From Platanthera guangdongensis (Eukaryota; Streptophyta; Magnoliopsida; Asparagales; Orchidaceae): DNA of 64,000 bases. The notes below the pieces were generated by a model, which was not told the origin of the DNA, did not search any database, and saw nothing but the letters and a program-made list of their open reading frames with translations. A program made the translations under genes and the position numbers. Every line of letters begins with the position of its first letter. The first letter of the stretch is position 1. The DNA is taken from positions 21,224,326 through 21,288,325 of the forward strand of contig CM077151.1 of assembly GCA_039583875.1 (NCBI GenBank). The letters run 5' to 3'. Shown here one piece after another: positions 32,490 through 43,847 of the stretch.

Positions 32490-33575
32490 CAATCCAACCT
32501 AGGACAGCCTAACCTAAAATAAACAGGTATTTAGCTGACCATAACATACATGTACAAAAATCCATGATTTAAAACTCTGAAATAAGGATTGAAAATCCAA
32601 ATCAACATCCAAATGAAATCCCCATAGCCGGCCCCATGAAAGTTACAAAAATTTAAACCATTGTTCTCTAAACCTGTAAGAAAAATCTTATTTTCCATAT
32701 CTCACAATAGCATTCAGGAAGAAATTTTTTACTAATAGAAGTAATGAAACACAAAATTGTGAGATACGCCTGTATGAAAAGTAAGGCCACAACAGTCCAA
32801 CTACAGATATGAGAATCAATTATTACTAGGTGGAAACAATATTAGCATAAGCATCAATCATTATATTAAAAGCATGTGTCCTAGTAAAAATGGATATGCT
32901 GCCGTAGTATGAACTAGAGGTCATTAGTTCAAATCAAGAAAACTATCTGTTATTTGGCACAAATTACTTTCAGAACATAACACATTTGTATCAGGGTGAG
33001 ATTTTGAAAAGCGAAATGGAATTTGAGATTACAAAAAACATAATGTTCTAAAGTGTTGTACTCTCTGAGAACCAAGAGTTGCAGTTATGTTATGGTCCAG
33101 TTTGGGATATGTGAATGTGCTCAGATATCAGAAATTGAAACTTTCCCTTTCGAATTTCCAAAAATTGAAACTATGTTACTCAATAATTGCAGGGAACTAG
33201 GGAAGGGATGGACACCAGCGTACCTCTTCGGCTCTTCAACAGTTCAACTGCAGCTGATCGGCTGCTCCTCCTCCTCGATTATCTAATGAGGTTGAAAATG
33301 TGTGAGCCGTGAGCGACCAGAGAGCGAGAGATGGAGGAGCAAGAGAGAGAGAGAGAGAGACCTTCTCGGCGTTTTCGTCGATCCAGCGGGAGCGCAGAGG
33401 AGGTCGAGGGATGTCGCGGCAGTCGCCTAGGTTTTCGTCTTCGTCGAGCCGCTGCACAGGGGATGGGAGCGCAAAAGAGGGCCGGTTGCGATTTAAGCAG
33501 CGAAACCCTATTTTCGCGAAATAAAGTTGAGTGTGGGAGGCCGCCCACACTCGGCCTATAATAGGTCCGCCCATG
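32490..33575. other. 5' portion of hAT-2, no recognisable coding
   Basis: AT-rich to 33230, then GC-richer with a (GA)n run at about 33343-33361. On the minus strand this would be the promoter and leader of the hAT-2 transposase. The last 14 bases form the right TIR. Confidence 0.5.
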
Positions 33576-33659
33576 GCCGTCACCTGTCGGGTATTGTCGC
33601 GCTTGGCCCCGGCGGAGCCCCGTGTCGGGCACTCGTGTGTATATATACGCGCACACACA

Positions 33660-33955
33660 CATAGTCTTGTCCAAAAAGCCCGACCGGGCCCAAGTTTTTT
33701 GGACCGGGCCGGTCGGCCCCGGGTTTTTTGCCAAACGGGCTCGGCTCGGGCCCAGCATGAGCCGGGCCGGGCTTCCTCTTAAAGAGAGGGCCCATTAAGG
33801 CCCTTCAGGCCGGGTCGGGCCCTGGTCGGTCTGATTTCCAGGCTGGATTAGGCGGGATTTAAATCCCGCCTAATTGGGGGAAATCTCGCCTAATTGACGG
33901 GATTATTCCGTCTAATTGACGAGATTATCCCGTCTAATTGACCAACACTCCGCAG
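33660..33955. repeat. GGCCCGGGCC / GGCGGGATT repeat, isolated unit
   Basis: A GC-rich half (CCGGGCC motifs, 33670-33830) is followed by palindromes such as GGCGGGATTTAAATCCCGCC (about 33850-33870) and diverged relatives. The same family makes up most of 52505-55960. No coding. Confidence 0.7.
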
Positions 33956-34166
33956 GTGTTCAAAACCCGCGCACACACCCTATGTCAACATAGTATGAAC
34001 CGTTTCTCTTCAAGCAGGGTGGCGAGCCCCGCAGGCCCCGTCGATGTGTCCGTCGGTGATAGTGGCCAGTCCTGCCACTTCTGGGGGTGGTCGTACCGCA
34101 CTTCCCAGACCCCAACGTACAACCTCGTGTACTGTTGGATGTGAGCAACATCCGACGATTCTGTAT

Positions 34167-35415
34167 TGATGTGAACCAAGGTGGGGGTGTAGTTTAGGAA
34201 CAAAGTAAAATGCGACCTATTTAAAATATTCGTGGCGCGAGGGTATTTGCGGGATATTCTCTAACGAAATAAACGACCCTAAGCGTCACACACGAGCGTA
34301 AGACTACCACATGTACAAGATAATGTCACAAATACTAAATTCCACAAGCACAAAAATTGATAGGTGGCATGCACGTGTAACAATAATAACGATAATCAGG
34401 AAATGGAATTAATTAGGGCAAGCTCATAATGATTACCATTCATTTATGATTTAGCATAACCTGACTAATGTGTGTGAAGGAGATGAAGAGATATACCAAG
34501 GGCAGAGGTGGCAGCCACTGTAAGTTTTCGGGCAAGCTGAAGGAGAAGCTACAGGATGTTGTGTACTAGGGATTGCTTGGAGATCACTGGAAGAGAGGGT
34601 ATCCGCAGGGGAAGCTGGCCGGAAGCAGATATGTCCTTGGCGGAGCAACCGACTCCGGAACAGGAGTACGGTTGCCGCGAAACAGGGGAAACACGCCGGA
34701 GTTGCGCTGAAACAGCTGGCGGCCGGTGCAGAAGGGGTCGCTGGAGCCCAGGAAAGGTTCAGGCGAATTCTTCGGCGCCGGAAGAGATGTGCGCTGGAGG
34801 TGGCGGAGCTTTTGGGAGATTTCCGTCGGGAAAGTTGTCGATCCTCTAGGAGCCGGCCTGAGGAGGGGTCGTCGGACCTTGGTGGAGAATCCAGGGGTGG
34901 CGTTGCTAACGGACGAGCGAGGGAAGGTGGCGATGGGGCTTCTGTCGGGCAGGCGTCAGTCGACGCTGGAGGAAAAAACCCGAACAAGGAAAAAAAAATT
35001 CATGTTTAGTATTTTTCATTTCCAGCCCCCTATTATTATGGGGAAGGGATTGTTTATATATGGAGGAATTATGGTTTGGGATTTCTTTTGATATTGGCAC
35101 ACATCTTGAATGAGACTCATATTAAAGGATAGGATTAGAATGACATTGAAATAGTTAATTACTATAAGCTTGTCATAAACTAACCTATCTCCTAAAATAC
35201 CGGATCTATGCATTTATGGTCTCGTTGGCCGGTCACACCCACGAGCCAAACAAAAATTTGCGCGAACAATATGCACGATACAAAATTACATCAAAAGCGC
35301 TAGTACGTGCACGATACAACTCAACACAACCAAATAAAATCTAATGCGCCACGACATGCGCTACACGAATAAGGCAAGCACGAATAAAAATAAAGATGCG
35401 TCGCGGGTTGCATCA
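34167..35415 (-). repeat. Gypsy-2 3' LTR
   Basis: 1249 bp, complete by comparison and terminal TG...CA. The partner is 38491-39391. GGGAGAA on the minus strand just beyond 35415 may be the polypurine tract. Confidence 0.75.
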
Positions 35416-36113
35416 ATTCTCCCGGGGTTGAAATAGCTCGACCTTGACGAGACTCGATGCAACCTACAAGTAGGAAATTGAACTGTCGATCAGAGAAAAT
35501 GCTGCATGACTGTCCTGCTGGTGCCTTGGCTGCAACCCAAAACCTGGAAGTAACCTTTCATCCACCAAAACTCGCAATCCATTAGCCAAATTTTATGCAA
35601 ATTATTTAAAGAAATAGTAACTATTAGAGCTTGCAGAGGATGACAAGGGCGGTGTGTGTAGTAAACAAGTGGTGGGAGGGAAAACATGAAACAAATGGAA
35701 GCAAGCCGTGGAACCAGTAATTCATGACACAACATACTCTTGCTTGGTAGACACTCACGATCGTCCGCTAGACCAGGATCGTCCATCGCTTTGATTTCAC
35801 CCGATAAAATCTCACTCGAGTCACAACATTTTAAACAGGTCTCAAATCTATCGATTATGATCTTCCACAAAAACCCATGGAAACGGGTGTCCCGACGAGG
35901 AGTATAAAATTTACGGGTCATCTCAACTCTCCTCGTACGACTCGACCTAAAAAACTCAAACCTCAAAAGATCGGTGAGGTGCCTCAATGTGCTCGACTGC
36001 AACCAAGGAAAAACGATGCGGACTAAACTCGTGCTCGTCAAATTCAAACTCAATAAAAGGTGGTGCTTCTAGAGCACCCAAATAGATGACTCTCGAAAAT
36101 CAGATGCCACCCC

Positions 36114-38430
36114 CTAGAGTGAGCGTCCAGGACGAAGAGTAGAGTTAAATAGGAGTGGTGTAGTGGAGACTAAGGACGACGAAGTAGATGCTACTGAGGT
36201 CCTCCCAGGTGCTCTAGGAACGGGACCATTCTTCTGGGGAAGAAGAATAATCATGCGTCTATGGTGATCAAAAGAATGAGAGTTCCTCACACCATCATGC
36301 AAAACATGTCGGTCATATTGTCATGGTCGTCTTAGAAGTATGTGACAGACATCGATGGGGGCAACATCACATAACACTGAATCACGATACACGTCCCCGA
36401 TAGAGAACTCTACTTGACAATGATGAGTAATTGGTATGGTCAACAGACTACTAACCCCCGATATGTGGTACGACTGCTCTAAGGGGCGCGTCAAAAGTCC
36501 TAACTTCTCTACCATTCGCTGAGACACGTAGTTTTCCATACTGCCGTTATCAATAATAATGGAACATAAATGCTCCTGAATGCGGACGGTGGTGCGAAAA
36601 ATTTCCTTTCTTTGAGGATCATGCTCAGTGGTCTCGCCAGAGGTAATCAAACTAGAGTGAAGAGCACAAACTAGATGCTCTGCTTGCTCGCCCTCGACCT
36701 CGATGACACTATCAGCCTTGAATAGTGGCTTAGGCTGGGGGTCACTAAGGAAGACCCCATACTCGGGTTCATCCCCGGTGGTGGAATCAATCACTGCAAC
36801 GAACTGGCGTCGCGGGCACTCAGAAGATTTGTGCTCGGGCTCCACACACTTGAAGCATCAAAACACTCTAGTGTGGGGTCGGGCTCCCATGGGCTCCTTA
36901 CCCCGGGACGGGCCATGGTGAAGAGTCGGAGCTCCAGTAATGGCAGGAGGTGGGGAATCAATAGTAGCAGAGGTGGGTGTAGTAGTGGTGGTGCTCGAAG
37001 TGGGTCCATCAGTAGACCTAGGTCCATCAGTAGACCTCTAACCAGATGTCCTCTTCTGGCGGGCCTCCACTCTACGTGCTCGGCTAGGGCTGCAAACGAG
37101 TCGAGCTCGAGTCGAGCTCATCAAAAATAGCCGGCTCGAGCTCGAGCTTGAGCTCAAGTTCGACGAGCCTGTGTTCAACAGGCTCGAGATCGAGCTCGCC
37201 AGAGCTCGACGAGCTCTGGTCGCCAGAGCTCGACGAGCTCTGGTCGCCAGAGCTCGACGAGCTCGATCTATGAATTAAAATATTATGAATAGGACAAAAC
37301 ACAACTGTTTTTAAATTAAAATATTATGATTCTATAAATAGGCGTAATGATGGTGTACATGTTAATAGGTAATAGGCGTCAGGTTAATTGGTAAAGCCGT
37401 AAAATGAGATTTATTTTATAATTTAAATATGTTATATAATATAGTAATAGATGTATTAAGGAAGTTAATTAATTTATTTTTTTAAAAAGCTCGCGAGCCC
37501 ACGAACAGAGAGAACAAAGCTCGAGCTCGGCTCGAAAGAAAGCTCGAGCTCGAAAATTTCGAGCTCGAGTCGAGTTTTTTTCGAGCTGGCTCATCGAGCT
37601 CTCGAGCAGGCTCGACTCAACTTACAGCCCTATGCTCGGCTGGAGATCTCTCCAAGGTCTCGAAAATCATGAAGTTCTAACTGGTCTCGTATTGCGTACC
37701 GTAGCCCATTCAGATAACGGGCCACAACCATGTGGTCTTCCTCATTCAAATCTAAGCGTGATTGGAGGACGAAGAACTTATTCGTGTACTCGTCGATAGT
37801 TTGTTTGTATTGTCGTAGGTTGTGATACCTACGATACAAGGTCTGCATGAAATCTGCGGGGACGTACCTCCTCTTGAGTTGAGCTTTGAACTCAACTCAG
37901 GTGGTGATACGTGGTTGTCGCATAGTGTATTGCATCCGCTCGATTTGCCCCCACCATGTGAGTGCGGGGTCCTTCAGCTTCAGGGTAGCATACTCCACCT
38001 ATTGGTGGGCAGGTATGCGCTTCCAGCTGAGGAATTGCTCAAGACGCTCGCACCAATCAAGGCACACCTCATGCTCTTGTGTGCCCTCAAAATCCCCAAC
38101 ATCTAGTTTAATACCGACATCTCACCTAGGGGGATTCCTATTATCTTGATGTGCTAGTTGGGGTTCTGGTGGTGAAGGTGTAGGAGGTCGTGCAGGAGGA
38201 GTAGGGGGATGTGCAGTAGGACCCCCTAAGTGACATTGTGCTTCCAAATTGTTAACTGTAGTACACAACCCTAACATGACTTGGTTTGTGTCTCTTACCG
38301 AGAGAGTAAGTGTAGGGACATCAGTCACAAGGTCTTCCATTCGCTTACCTATATATCCTAAATTTCCCTCTAGGTGTTCCATTCTTGATTCCATGGATAA
38401 ACTGCAAAACCCTAAACTTAAAATTTGCAA
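36114..38430 (-). pseudogene. Gypsy-2 gag and protease, interrupted
   Basis: On the minus strand: an N-terminal segment with a Pro-rich stretch (38122-38430); the gag core with DEYTNKFFVLQSRLDLNEED and RYLNGLRYAIRDQLEL (37630-37848); then the MITE; then a CCHC knuckle CFKCVEPEHKSSEC (about 36850) and a retropepsin-like domain with IIIDNGSMENYVS (about 36540) and CHILLRRP (about 36325), continuing RPWQYDRHVLHDG in the next frame. No RT follows; the sequence to 35416 is untranslated. The pattern is that of chromovirus or Tekay-like gag, by resemblance only. Confidence 0.78.
37085..37632. mobile_element. hAT-3: 548-bp non-autonomous hAT (Dart-like)
   Basis: TAGGGCTGCAAACGAG at the left and TTACAGCCCTA at the right form inverted ends, flanked by an exact 8-bp duplication TGCTCGGC (37077-37084 and 37633-37640). 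The interior is rich in GAGCTCGA and inverted GAGCTC motifs, including three 24-bp tandem palindromic units CGCCAGAGCTCGACGAGCTC(TGGT) at about 37198-37265. No coding capacity. It splits gypsy-2 gag. Confidence 0.93.
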
Positions 38431-38490
38431 ACGACCGGCGCTCGGCTATCCCACGATAGGAGTGAGATATCCCAGCAGTCACACCAAACT

Positions 38491-39391
38491 GATGTAAACC
38501 AAGGTGGGAGTGTAGTTTAGGAACAAAGTAATACGCAACCTATTTAAAATAATCGTGGCGCGAGGGTATTCGCGGGCTATTCTCTAACGAAATAAACGAC
38601 CCTAAGCGTCGCACACGAACATAAGGCTACCACACGTACAAGATAACGTCACAAATACTAAATTCCACAAGCACATAAATTGATAGGTGACATTCACGTG
38701 TAACAATGATAACAGTAATCAGGAAATGGAATTAATTAGGGGAAGCTCATAATGATTACTATTCATTTATGATTTAGCATAACCTGACTAATGTGTGTGA
38801 AGGAGATGGAGAGGTATACCAAGGGCAGTGGTGACAGCCACTGCAAGTTTTCGGGTAAGCTGAAGGAGAAGCTACAATACATTGTGTACTCAGGATTGCT
38901 TGGAGATCACTGGAAGTGAGGGTATCCGACAGGGGAAGCTGACCGGAAGCAGATATTGCCTTGGCGGAGCAACCGGCTCCGGAACAGGAGTAGGGCTGAC
39001 GGGAAATAGGGGAAACACGCGGAGTTGCGCTGAAACAGCTGGCGGTCGGTGCAGACTGGGTCGCCGGAGCCCAGGAAAGGTTCAGGCAAATTCGTCGGCG
39101 CCGAAAGAGATCCGCGCTGGAGGCGGCAGAGCTTCTGGGAGATTTCCGTCGGGAAAGTTGTCGATCCTCTAGGAGGCGGCCTGAGGAGGAGTCGTCGGAC
39201 CTTGGTGGAGCATCCAGGGGTGGCGTTGCTAACGAACGAGGGAGGGAAGGTGGCGATGGGGCTTCCGTCGGGCAGGCGTCAGTCGGCGCTAGAGGAAAAA
39301 GCCCCAACAAGGAAAAAAATTCCTGTTCAGTCTTTTTCATTTCCAACCCCCTATTATTATGAGGAAGGGTTTGTTTATATAGGGAGGAATT
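38491..39391 (-). repeat. Gypsy-2 5' LTR, truncated
   Basis: Homologous to 34167-35073 with scattered differences. The rest of the LTR (equivalent of 35074-35415) is missing. Confidence 0.78.
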
Positions 39392-41482
39392 AGAGTTAAT
39401 CCATAAAATTCTCAAAATTTTTGTGGAGATTGCACTCATCAAGTGAAACAACTTTCATGTTCAAAAATTTTCTCCTACGAGTCTAGATTTTCCTCAAAAA
39501 AAATCCCAAAGTTTTTGCTAAATAATTGGTCCGCAAATAGCCATTAGAGGCTCATCCTGTGGCTGAGATCGAGCCAGACAGGGTAAATTTTTCTCCTGTT
39601 CCCATAGTGGATTGAGTACAAATCCGTCGAGGTCCAAAAAATTATGTGGTGCATAGTTTAATGATCTCGTGGCCGTCCAATCTTCTTGATGAAGATCAGA
39701 CGATAGCTGCTCTGCACCGGCGGTGACAGTGATAATGGGCTCTGCCACCGTCGGCCGACAGCCGGATCACGCCGGTGCCTCATCCGGTCGGCTTGTCTGG
39801 AGCGACGAACTCCTGGGCGGTGGTCCGACAGCCTAGCGCCGCCGACCACCGCCAGATTTCTTCATCTCGAGAGCGGGGCGGCGCGGCGTCGCCAGGAGAA
39901 GCCGCGCCACCCGCCTCTCTGGTGGCTACCCGACCACAAAACCACTCTCGGCCGACACGCCGGGGGTCGGGCTTCCTTCCGGCGGTGGCCCGACGGCCTG
40001 GCGCCGCCGGCCACCGCCGCAAAAAATAAAACAAAGAAGATATAAATCTCTGATGCCATCGGATCGGCGAATTCCGGCGGCACCACGGCCCTCCGCTGCT
40101 GTGGATGGTCATCCCCGTTGATGTAACACCTCCCAACGCCACCACCGGCGCTGGACAGATCTCACCACACGCGGACACCACCCGACCTGGAGCAAGGCTT
40201 GGGTGGCGTCGGTGGCGCTCCGGCCGGCGGGAGGTGCATGCAACACTGGGGGGGGGGGGGGGGGCGAGGGGAGAAGTACCCACCTGTTGTTGGGGGCCCC
40301 GGGAGGGTCCTAGCTGATACGCCATTAAAGATGGCAAAAGTGGTGATTTTTGGGTGTGGTTATTTCCGGCGAGGGTAGCTCCGACGAGGGGGGGGGGGGG
40401 GGGGCTCACCAGAGCTGTGGGATGTGTGAGCAAAGCAGGAAGGGGTGAGACTATAAATAGCCGGAGGAGGGGGCCTCCTCCTCTCTCCCGGCGGTGTGGG
40501 AGTAATCCCTCCTTAGGGAGGGATTAATCCCCATCCCGGCTGTCCATGGACAGCTGGAGGTTTATCCTTTTTGCCTTGCAAGAAATGAGGGGGGGGGGGA
40601 GCCTAATGAGCCTTGGTAGGCTTGGGCTTGAGGAAGAGAAAAGAGGAGGGTAAGGGAGTGATGGTCTTTTGCTAAGGGCCCATTCATCATGCCTTTGCTG
40701 GTTGCAAGGGCCTAATAGAGTAGGGTGAAGCCCATGCCTCTTTATGAAGAGAAGTGCACCCCTTCTTTTTTGAAAAAATTCAAAAAAGGAAAAAAAAGGG
40801 TTTGACCAAAGTCAATCCTGAGGTGGGTCCCCCATGCTGGTCAAAGTCAAAGTAGGCCCAAGTTATTGGGGGTCGGGTCAAAGTTGGTGGACTGTGTCAT
40901 AGTTGGTGTGCACATGCTTTTTGGTGCACGACAATGCTCGGTTTGACCACAGGTTGACCCCTCGTCATCGAAATTGACTGGGGCGAACTCCGTTAACTTC
41001 GTATTGACCATATGAATCCAACGCCATTAACCGGGGTCAAATCGGAGTTCGTTTGATAAATATCCAAAATTTGTGCGCCGCGACGCACTAAAACGGTCAA
41101 AACATTCAAATTCGTCGTTTAACTTTGGATTGCAACGCAACAAGTTCCAATGCGCTTGTATCGACTATAGGAAGCCATAGGAACTGACAAGACTCAGATC
41201 GGGGTTCACTAGCTCGATATACAAAACTCTCGTATTCACGACGTTATATGAGGAATGACATATCCACCATATGACCTCGAAATCCAACCGAACGAGTTCC
41301 AACGCACTCGTATTAACTTTACAAGGCCAAAGGAATTGTCAGAACTCAAATCTGAGTTTTTTAGCTCAACATTCCCGACTAGGGTTACTTCCTACCTCGC
41401 TATGGGTTTTGAGTAAAGGTTCGGGTCGCTTTTATTGGGCCCACTAGGGTTCTAATGACCCAATAAAAGTCTGGATGTTACA
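39392..41482. other. GC-rich unassigned DNA; possible solo LTR at 40122-41482
   Basis: 39650-40440 is GC-rich with several overlapping open frames on both strands, none with a recognisable domain. Poly-G runs lie at about 40248-40263 (16-17 G), 40389-40405 and 40590-40600. The interval 40122-41482 starts TGTAACACC and ends GATGTTACA, the usual ends of Tekay/Del-type LTRs, but the flanks (GTTGA and CGCAT) do not match, so a solo LTR is only a suggestion. Confidence 0.35.
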
Positions 41483-41485
41483 CGC

Positions 41486-41600
41486 ATGGGAGTACGCAAG
41501 GAAGAGGCGCATGTTGGAGCACGCAAGGAGGAGGCACGCACAAGAGCGCAGAAGGAGGAGGCGCACGCGAGAGCGCGGAAGGAGGAGACGCTCAGGTATT
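41486..41600 (+). repeat. Degenerate repeats encoding (A)RKEEA units
   Basis: About four imperfect copies of a roughly 24-27-bp unit giving RKEEAHVGARKEEARTRAQ-type peptide in an open frame (41486-41716), followed by a potential splice donor CAG|GTATTT at about 41597. Origin unknown; may be a captured exon or low-complexity DNA. Confidence 0.4.
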
Positions 41601-41851
41601 TCAAATGTCTTACAAACTATCAATACTGTTCATCCATCTTACATTATAGAAAGTTCAGATTAAGGTTGGATTATGAACAGTCCTACTGGACTCTACCAGA
41701 ACAAGCTATCTCCTAGTCTTGGCTCTTCAGACATTCTATTTTGAATTTGCTGAAGTTTGATGATCCCTTCAAAGAAGATGCTGATAAGATGCAATATGCA
41801 AATCTCATCATTATACTAGCTGAATCTTGTTTCTAGCAAAATACTCGGATT

Positions 41852-42224
41852 TGTTGAGTGTGTCACGTGTTATGGACGGTGATGTCCGAGTGTGTGTTGT
41901 AACTCGTTAAAAGAGGTGATCTAGTCCCAACGTGCTCTTTGGTCTTGGATGTATAAGCGGGGTGACCACTCCTCCCCTAAATGTGTGGTTTTGGGGAGTG
42001 ACGTCACAGTGTTTTATATGGTATCAGAGCAGGAGGGCTCGTGGCCAGGGGGTGTTGAGTGTGCCACGTGGAACGGACGGTGATGTCCGAGCGTGTGTCG
42101 TAACTTATTAAAAGGGGTGGTTTAGTCCGACACCGCCTTGCGTGCTCCTTGGTCTTGGGTATATAAACGGGGTGATCACTCCTCTAACCGCGTGGTTTTG
42201 GGAGTGACGCCACAATATTTTACA
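41852..42224 (+). mobile_element. TRIM: 373-bp LTR element with a 34-bp core
   Basis: LTR1 (41852-42018, 167 bp) and LTR2 (42053-42224, 172 bp) both begin TGTTGAGTGTG and end TTTTATA or TTTTACA. The only internal sequence, 42019-42052, is a primer-binding site TGGTATCAGAGC and a purine/G-rich tract GGCCAGGGGG directly before LTR2. The flanks GGATT and AGATT agree at 4 of 5. Each LTR has a TATA-like motif (TGTATAAGCGGGG, GTATATAAACGGGG). This is a terminal-repeat retrotransposon in miniature, mobilised in trans. Confidence 0.92.
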
Positions 42225-42771
42225 AGATTTTGGTTTTAATTAATTTCTTTTTTATGATTTTAGAGATTTAATATCTATTAAAAGTTGTTCTATAAGTAGT
42301 TACTTGAATTTAGCAATGTTCTCCACTATATAGAATATGAAATTAATATGTTTTTTATTTTATTTATTTTGAGCAGTGATTATCCTGAACTGCCAATATC
42401 GCTTTATTGGGTATTATTATCTATGATCGACGAATAGTCATCCGTGAACTGCCAATATAAATATCATAAATTAACTACATTTTATAGATAATTAGAAATT
42501 TAAGTAATAAGATATAGTATAAAATATTATATTTAATATTAGAATACTTTCTAAAAAAGTACGTTTAATATTTTATTTTTAATAAATTGTTTTCTTTTAA
42601 TAGATTGCAACGCCAGACCTATTTTTTAAACAAATAAAATTATTTTTCTATTCTGATCAATACTAGAAAGTAGTCCCTTCAAATAACTTCTATCAATTTT
42701 TCTCCCACTTGGTCCAAAACACATTTTCCACCACAATTTCACACAAATGATTCTCTCAATCATGTCAGAAT
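42225..42771. other. AT-rich intergenic DNA
   Basis: Nothing recognisable; probably old intergenic or decayed MITE sequence. Confidence 0.5.
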
Positions 42772-42880
42772 TGTTGAATTTTTTGAAGTGAAAGTGGATG
42801 GCCTGGGCGGTCTGTCCGCGTGGCCTGTGCGAACAGAGGGCGGCGACCTGTTAAGTCGGCTTGTTGTGGCTGGCGGTCTG

Positions 42881-43686
42881 TGTTGGGGTTCAGCCCCTAA
42901 AGGTGAGGTGTGTACAAAATTTATGAAGTTGCAACCTGGATTTTTTGGTGTTGCAACCTATTTTCTGTTGTTTGCTAGGGGGCAGTTTTTTTTTATATAA
43001 AAACTGTGTGCAGTTTTTTTTGGTGTGGCCTTTTAAAAACTCTCCTCTCCCGATTAAAAGGTTAGGGTTATCAAAGTAGAAGAGCGGAAGCCCCCCCAGC
43101 CTTATTAGAGAGAGGAGCCGAAGCCCTCCCAGCCCGCGCGCGTCCGCCGTCCGCCATCCCCGCGCCCGCGCTCGCCGATTCGAAGGAAGGAGGAGTTCGC
43201 CGCCGCTGTCGCCGCCGGTTTGCTGTCCGGTTTTGCTGCTGCTGTAGGTACAGGTTGGCCGCTTGAAGGAGGTGTTTCCTCTGTGCTGTTGGAAGGAATT
43301 TTCTCTACCGTTTTAAGGGCTTCTTCGTCTACGGTTTCAGGTGTACCCTTTCTTGTCTTCGTTTGTTATTGTGCTTGAAGAGAGGGTAGGATTTTATCCT
43401 GTTGTAGAGAAGTTGTGGTTTGTCTTGGTGGTAGAGAGGTGTGGATTTGTGTGTCAAATCCGGAGGGCTTTCTAGGTTTGGGCAAACCTAGATAAATTTC
43501 TGTAATCCTTATTTACTATAGTGGATTTTCATTGTGCCGTGCCCCGTGGTTTTTGACCTTCAAGTGGTGAAGGTTTTCCACGTATATCTCTGTGTTTATC
43601 TGTGGTGTTTTTGTTTTGCTTCTTATTGGTTTGACTCTATTGATTGGTGGGGGTTGTCGTTATCTTCGGACCCCCGTTCTCTATCA
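42881..43686 (+). repeat. Copia-2 5' LTR
   Basis: 806 bp, TGTTGGGGTTC...CTATCA; the partner is 47840-48646. Confidence 0.9.
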
Positions 43687-43688
43687 AG

Positions 43689-43700
43689 TGGTATCAGAGC
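43689..43700 (+). promoter_or_regulatory. Copia-2 primer-binding site
   Basis: TGGTATCAGAGC, two bases after the LTR; initiator tRNA-Met type. Confidence 0.9.
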
Positions 43701-43847
43701 CAGGTTCTTTGGCTAGTCGTTTTTATTTCTCGGTTTCTAGTTGGTGCGGTAGGTGACGACCATCGGTCCGCTCCCTATCCTCTCTTGTTAATCCCTTGAA
43801 ATAAATCGACTTATGGACCGTAATAGAGTTGCTTGTTTGAGAAAGCA

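Larger units (their letters stand above)
25466..33575 (-). mobile_element. hAT-2 (Tip100-like), split by Copia-3
   Basis: The left end CAGGGGCAGATCCA and right end (inverted) CATGGGCGGACCTA match at 10 of 14 bases. Both are flanked by an exact 8-bp duplication GCCGTCAC (25458-25465 and 33576-33583). The left end follows the CAGGGGCGGA consensus of Tip100-type hATs. The element contains a DUF4371/TTF-type hAT transposase on the minus strand and the whole of Copia-3 (28325-32489). Without Copia-3 it is about 3.9 kb, a normal size. Confidence 0.86.
34167..39391 (-). mobile_element. Gypsy-2: Ty3/gypsy element without pol
   Basis: The 3' LTR is 34167-35415 (on the minus strand TGATGCAACC...CACATCA) and the truncated 5' LTR is 38491-39391. 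The internal region encodes gag and protease on the minus strand (36321-38430) but no reverse transcriptase or integrase. A 548-bp MITE (37085-37632) interrupts gag. Homology between the two LTRs stops abruptly at 39391 (35073 in the other copy), so no target duplication can be checked. Confidence 0.82.

Noticed and set aside
39780..40433. GC-rich open frame of 217 residues on the minus strand
   Set aside because: Overlaps open frames on the other strand, spans poly-G tracts, and shows no recognisable domain; composition alone explains it.
40122..41482. Confident solo LTR with TGTAAC...GTTACA ends
   Set aside because: The flanking 5-bp sequences do not match and no second copy is present in the window; kept only as a possibility.
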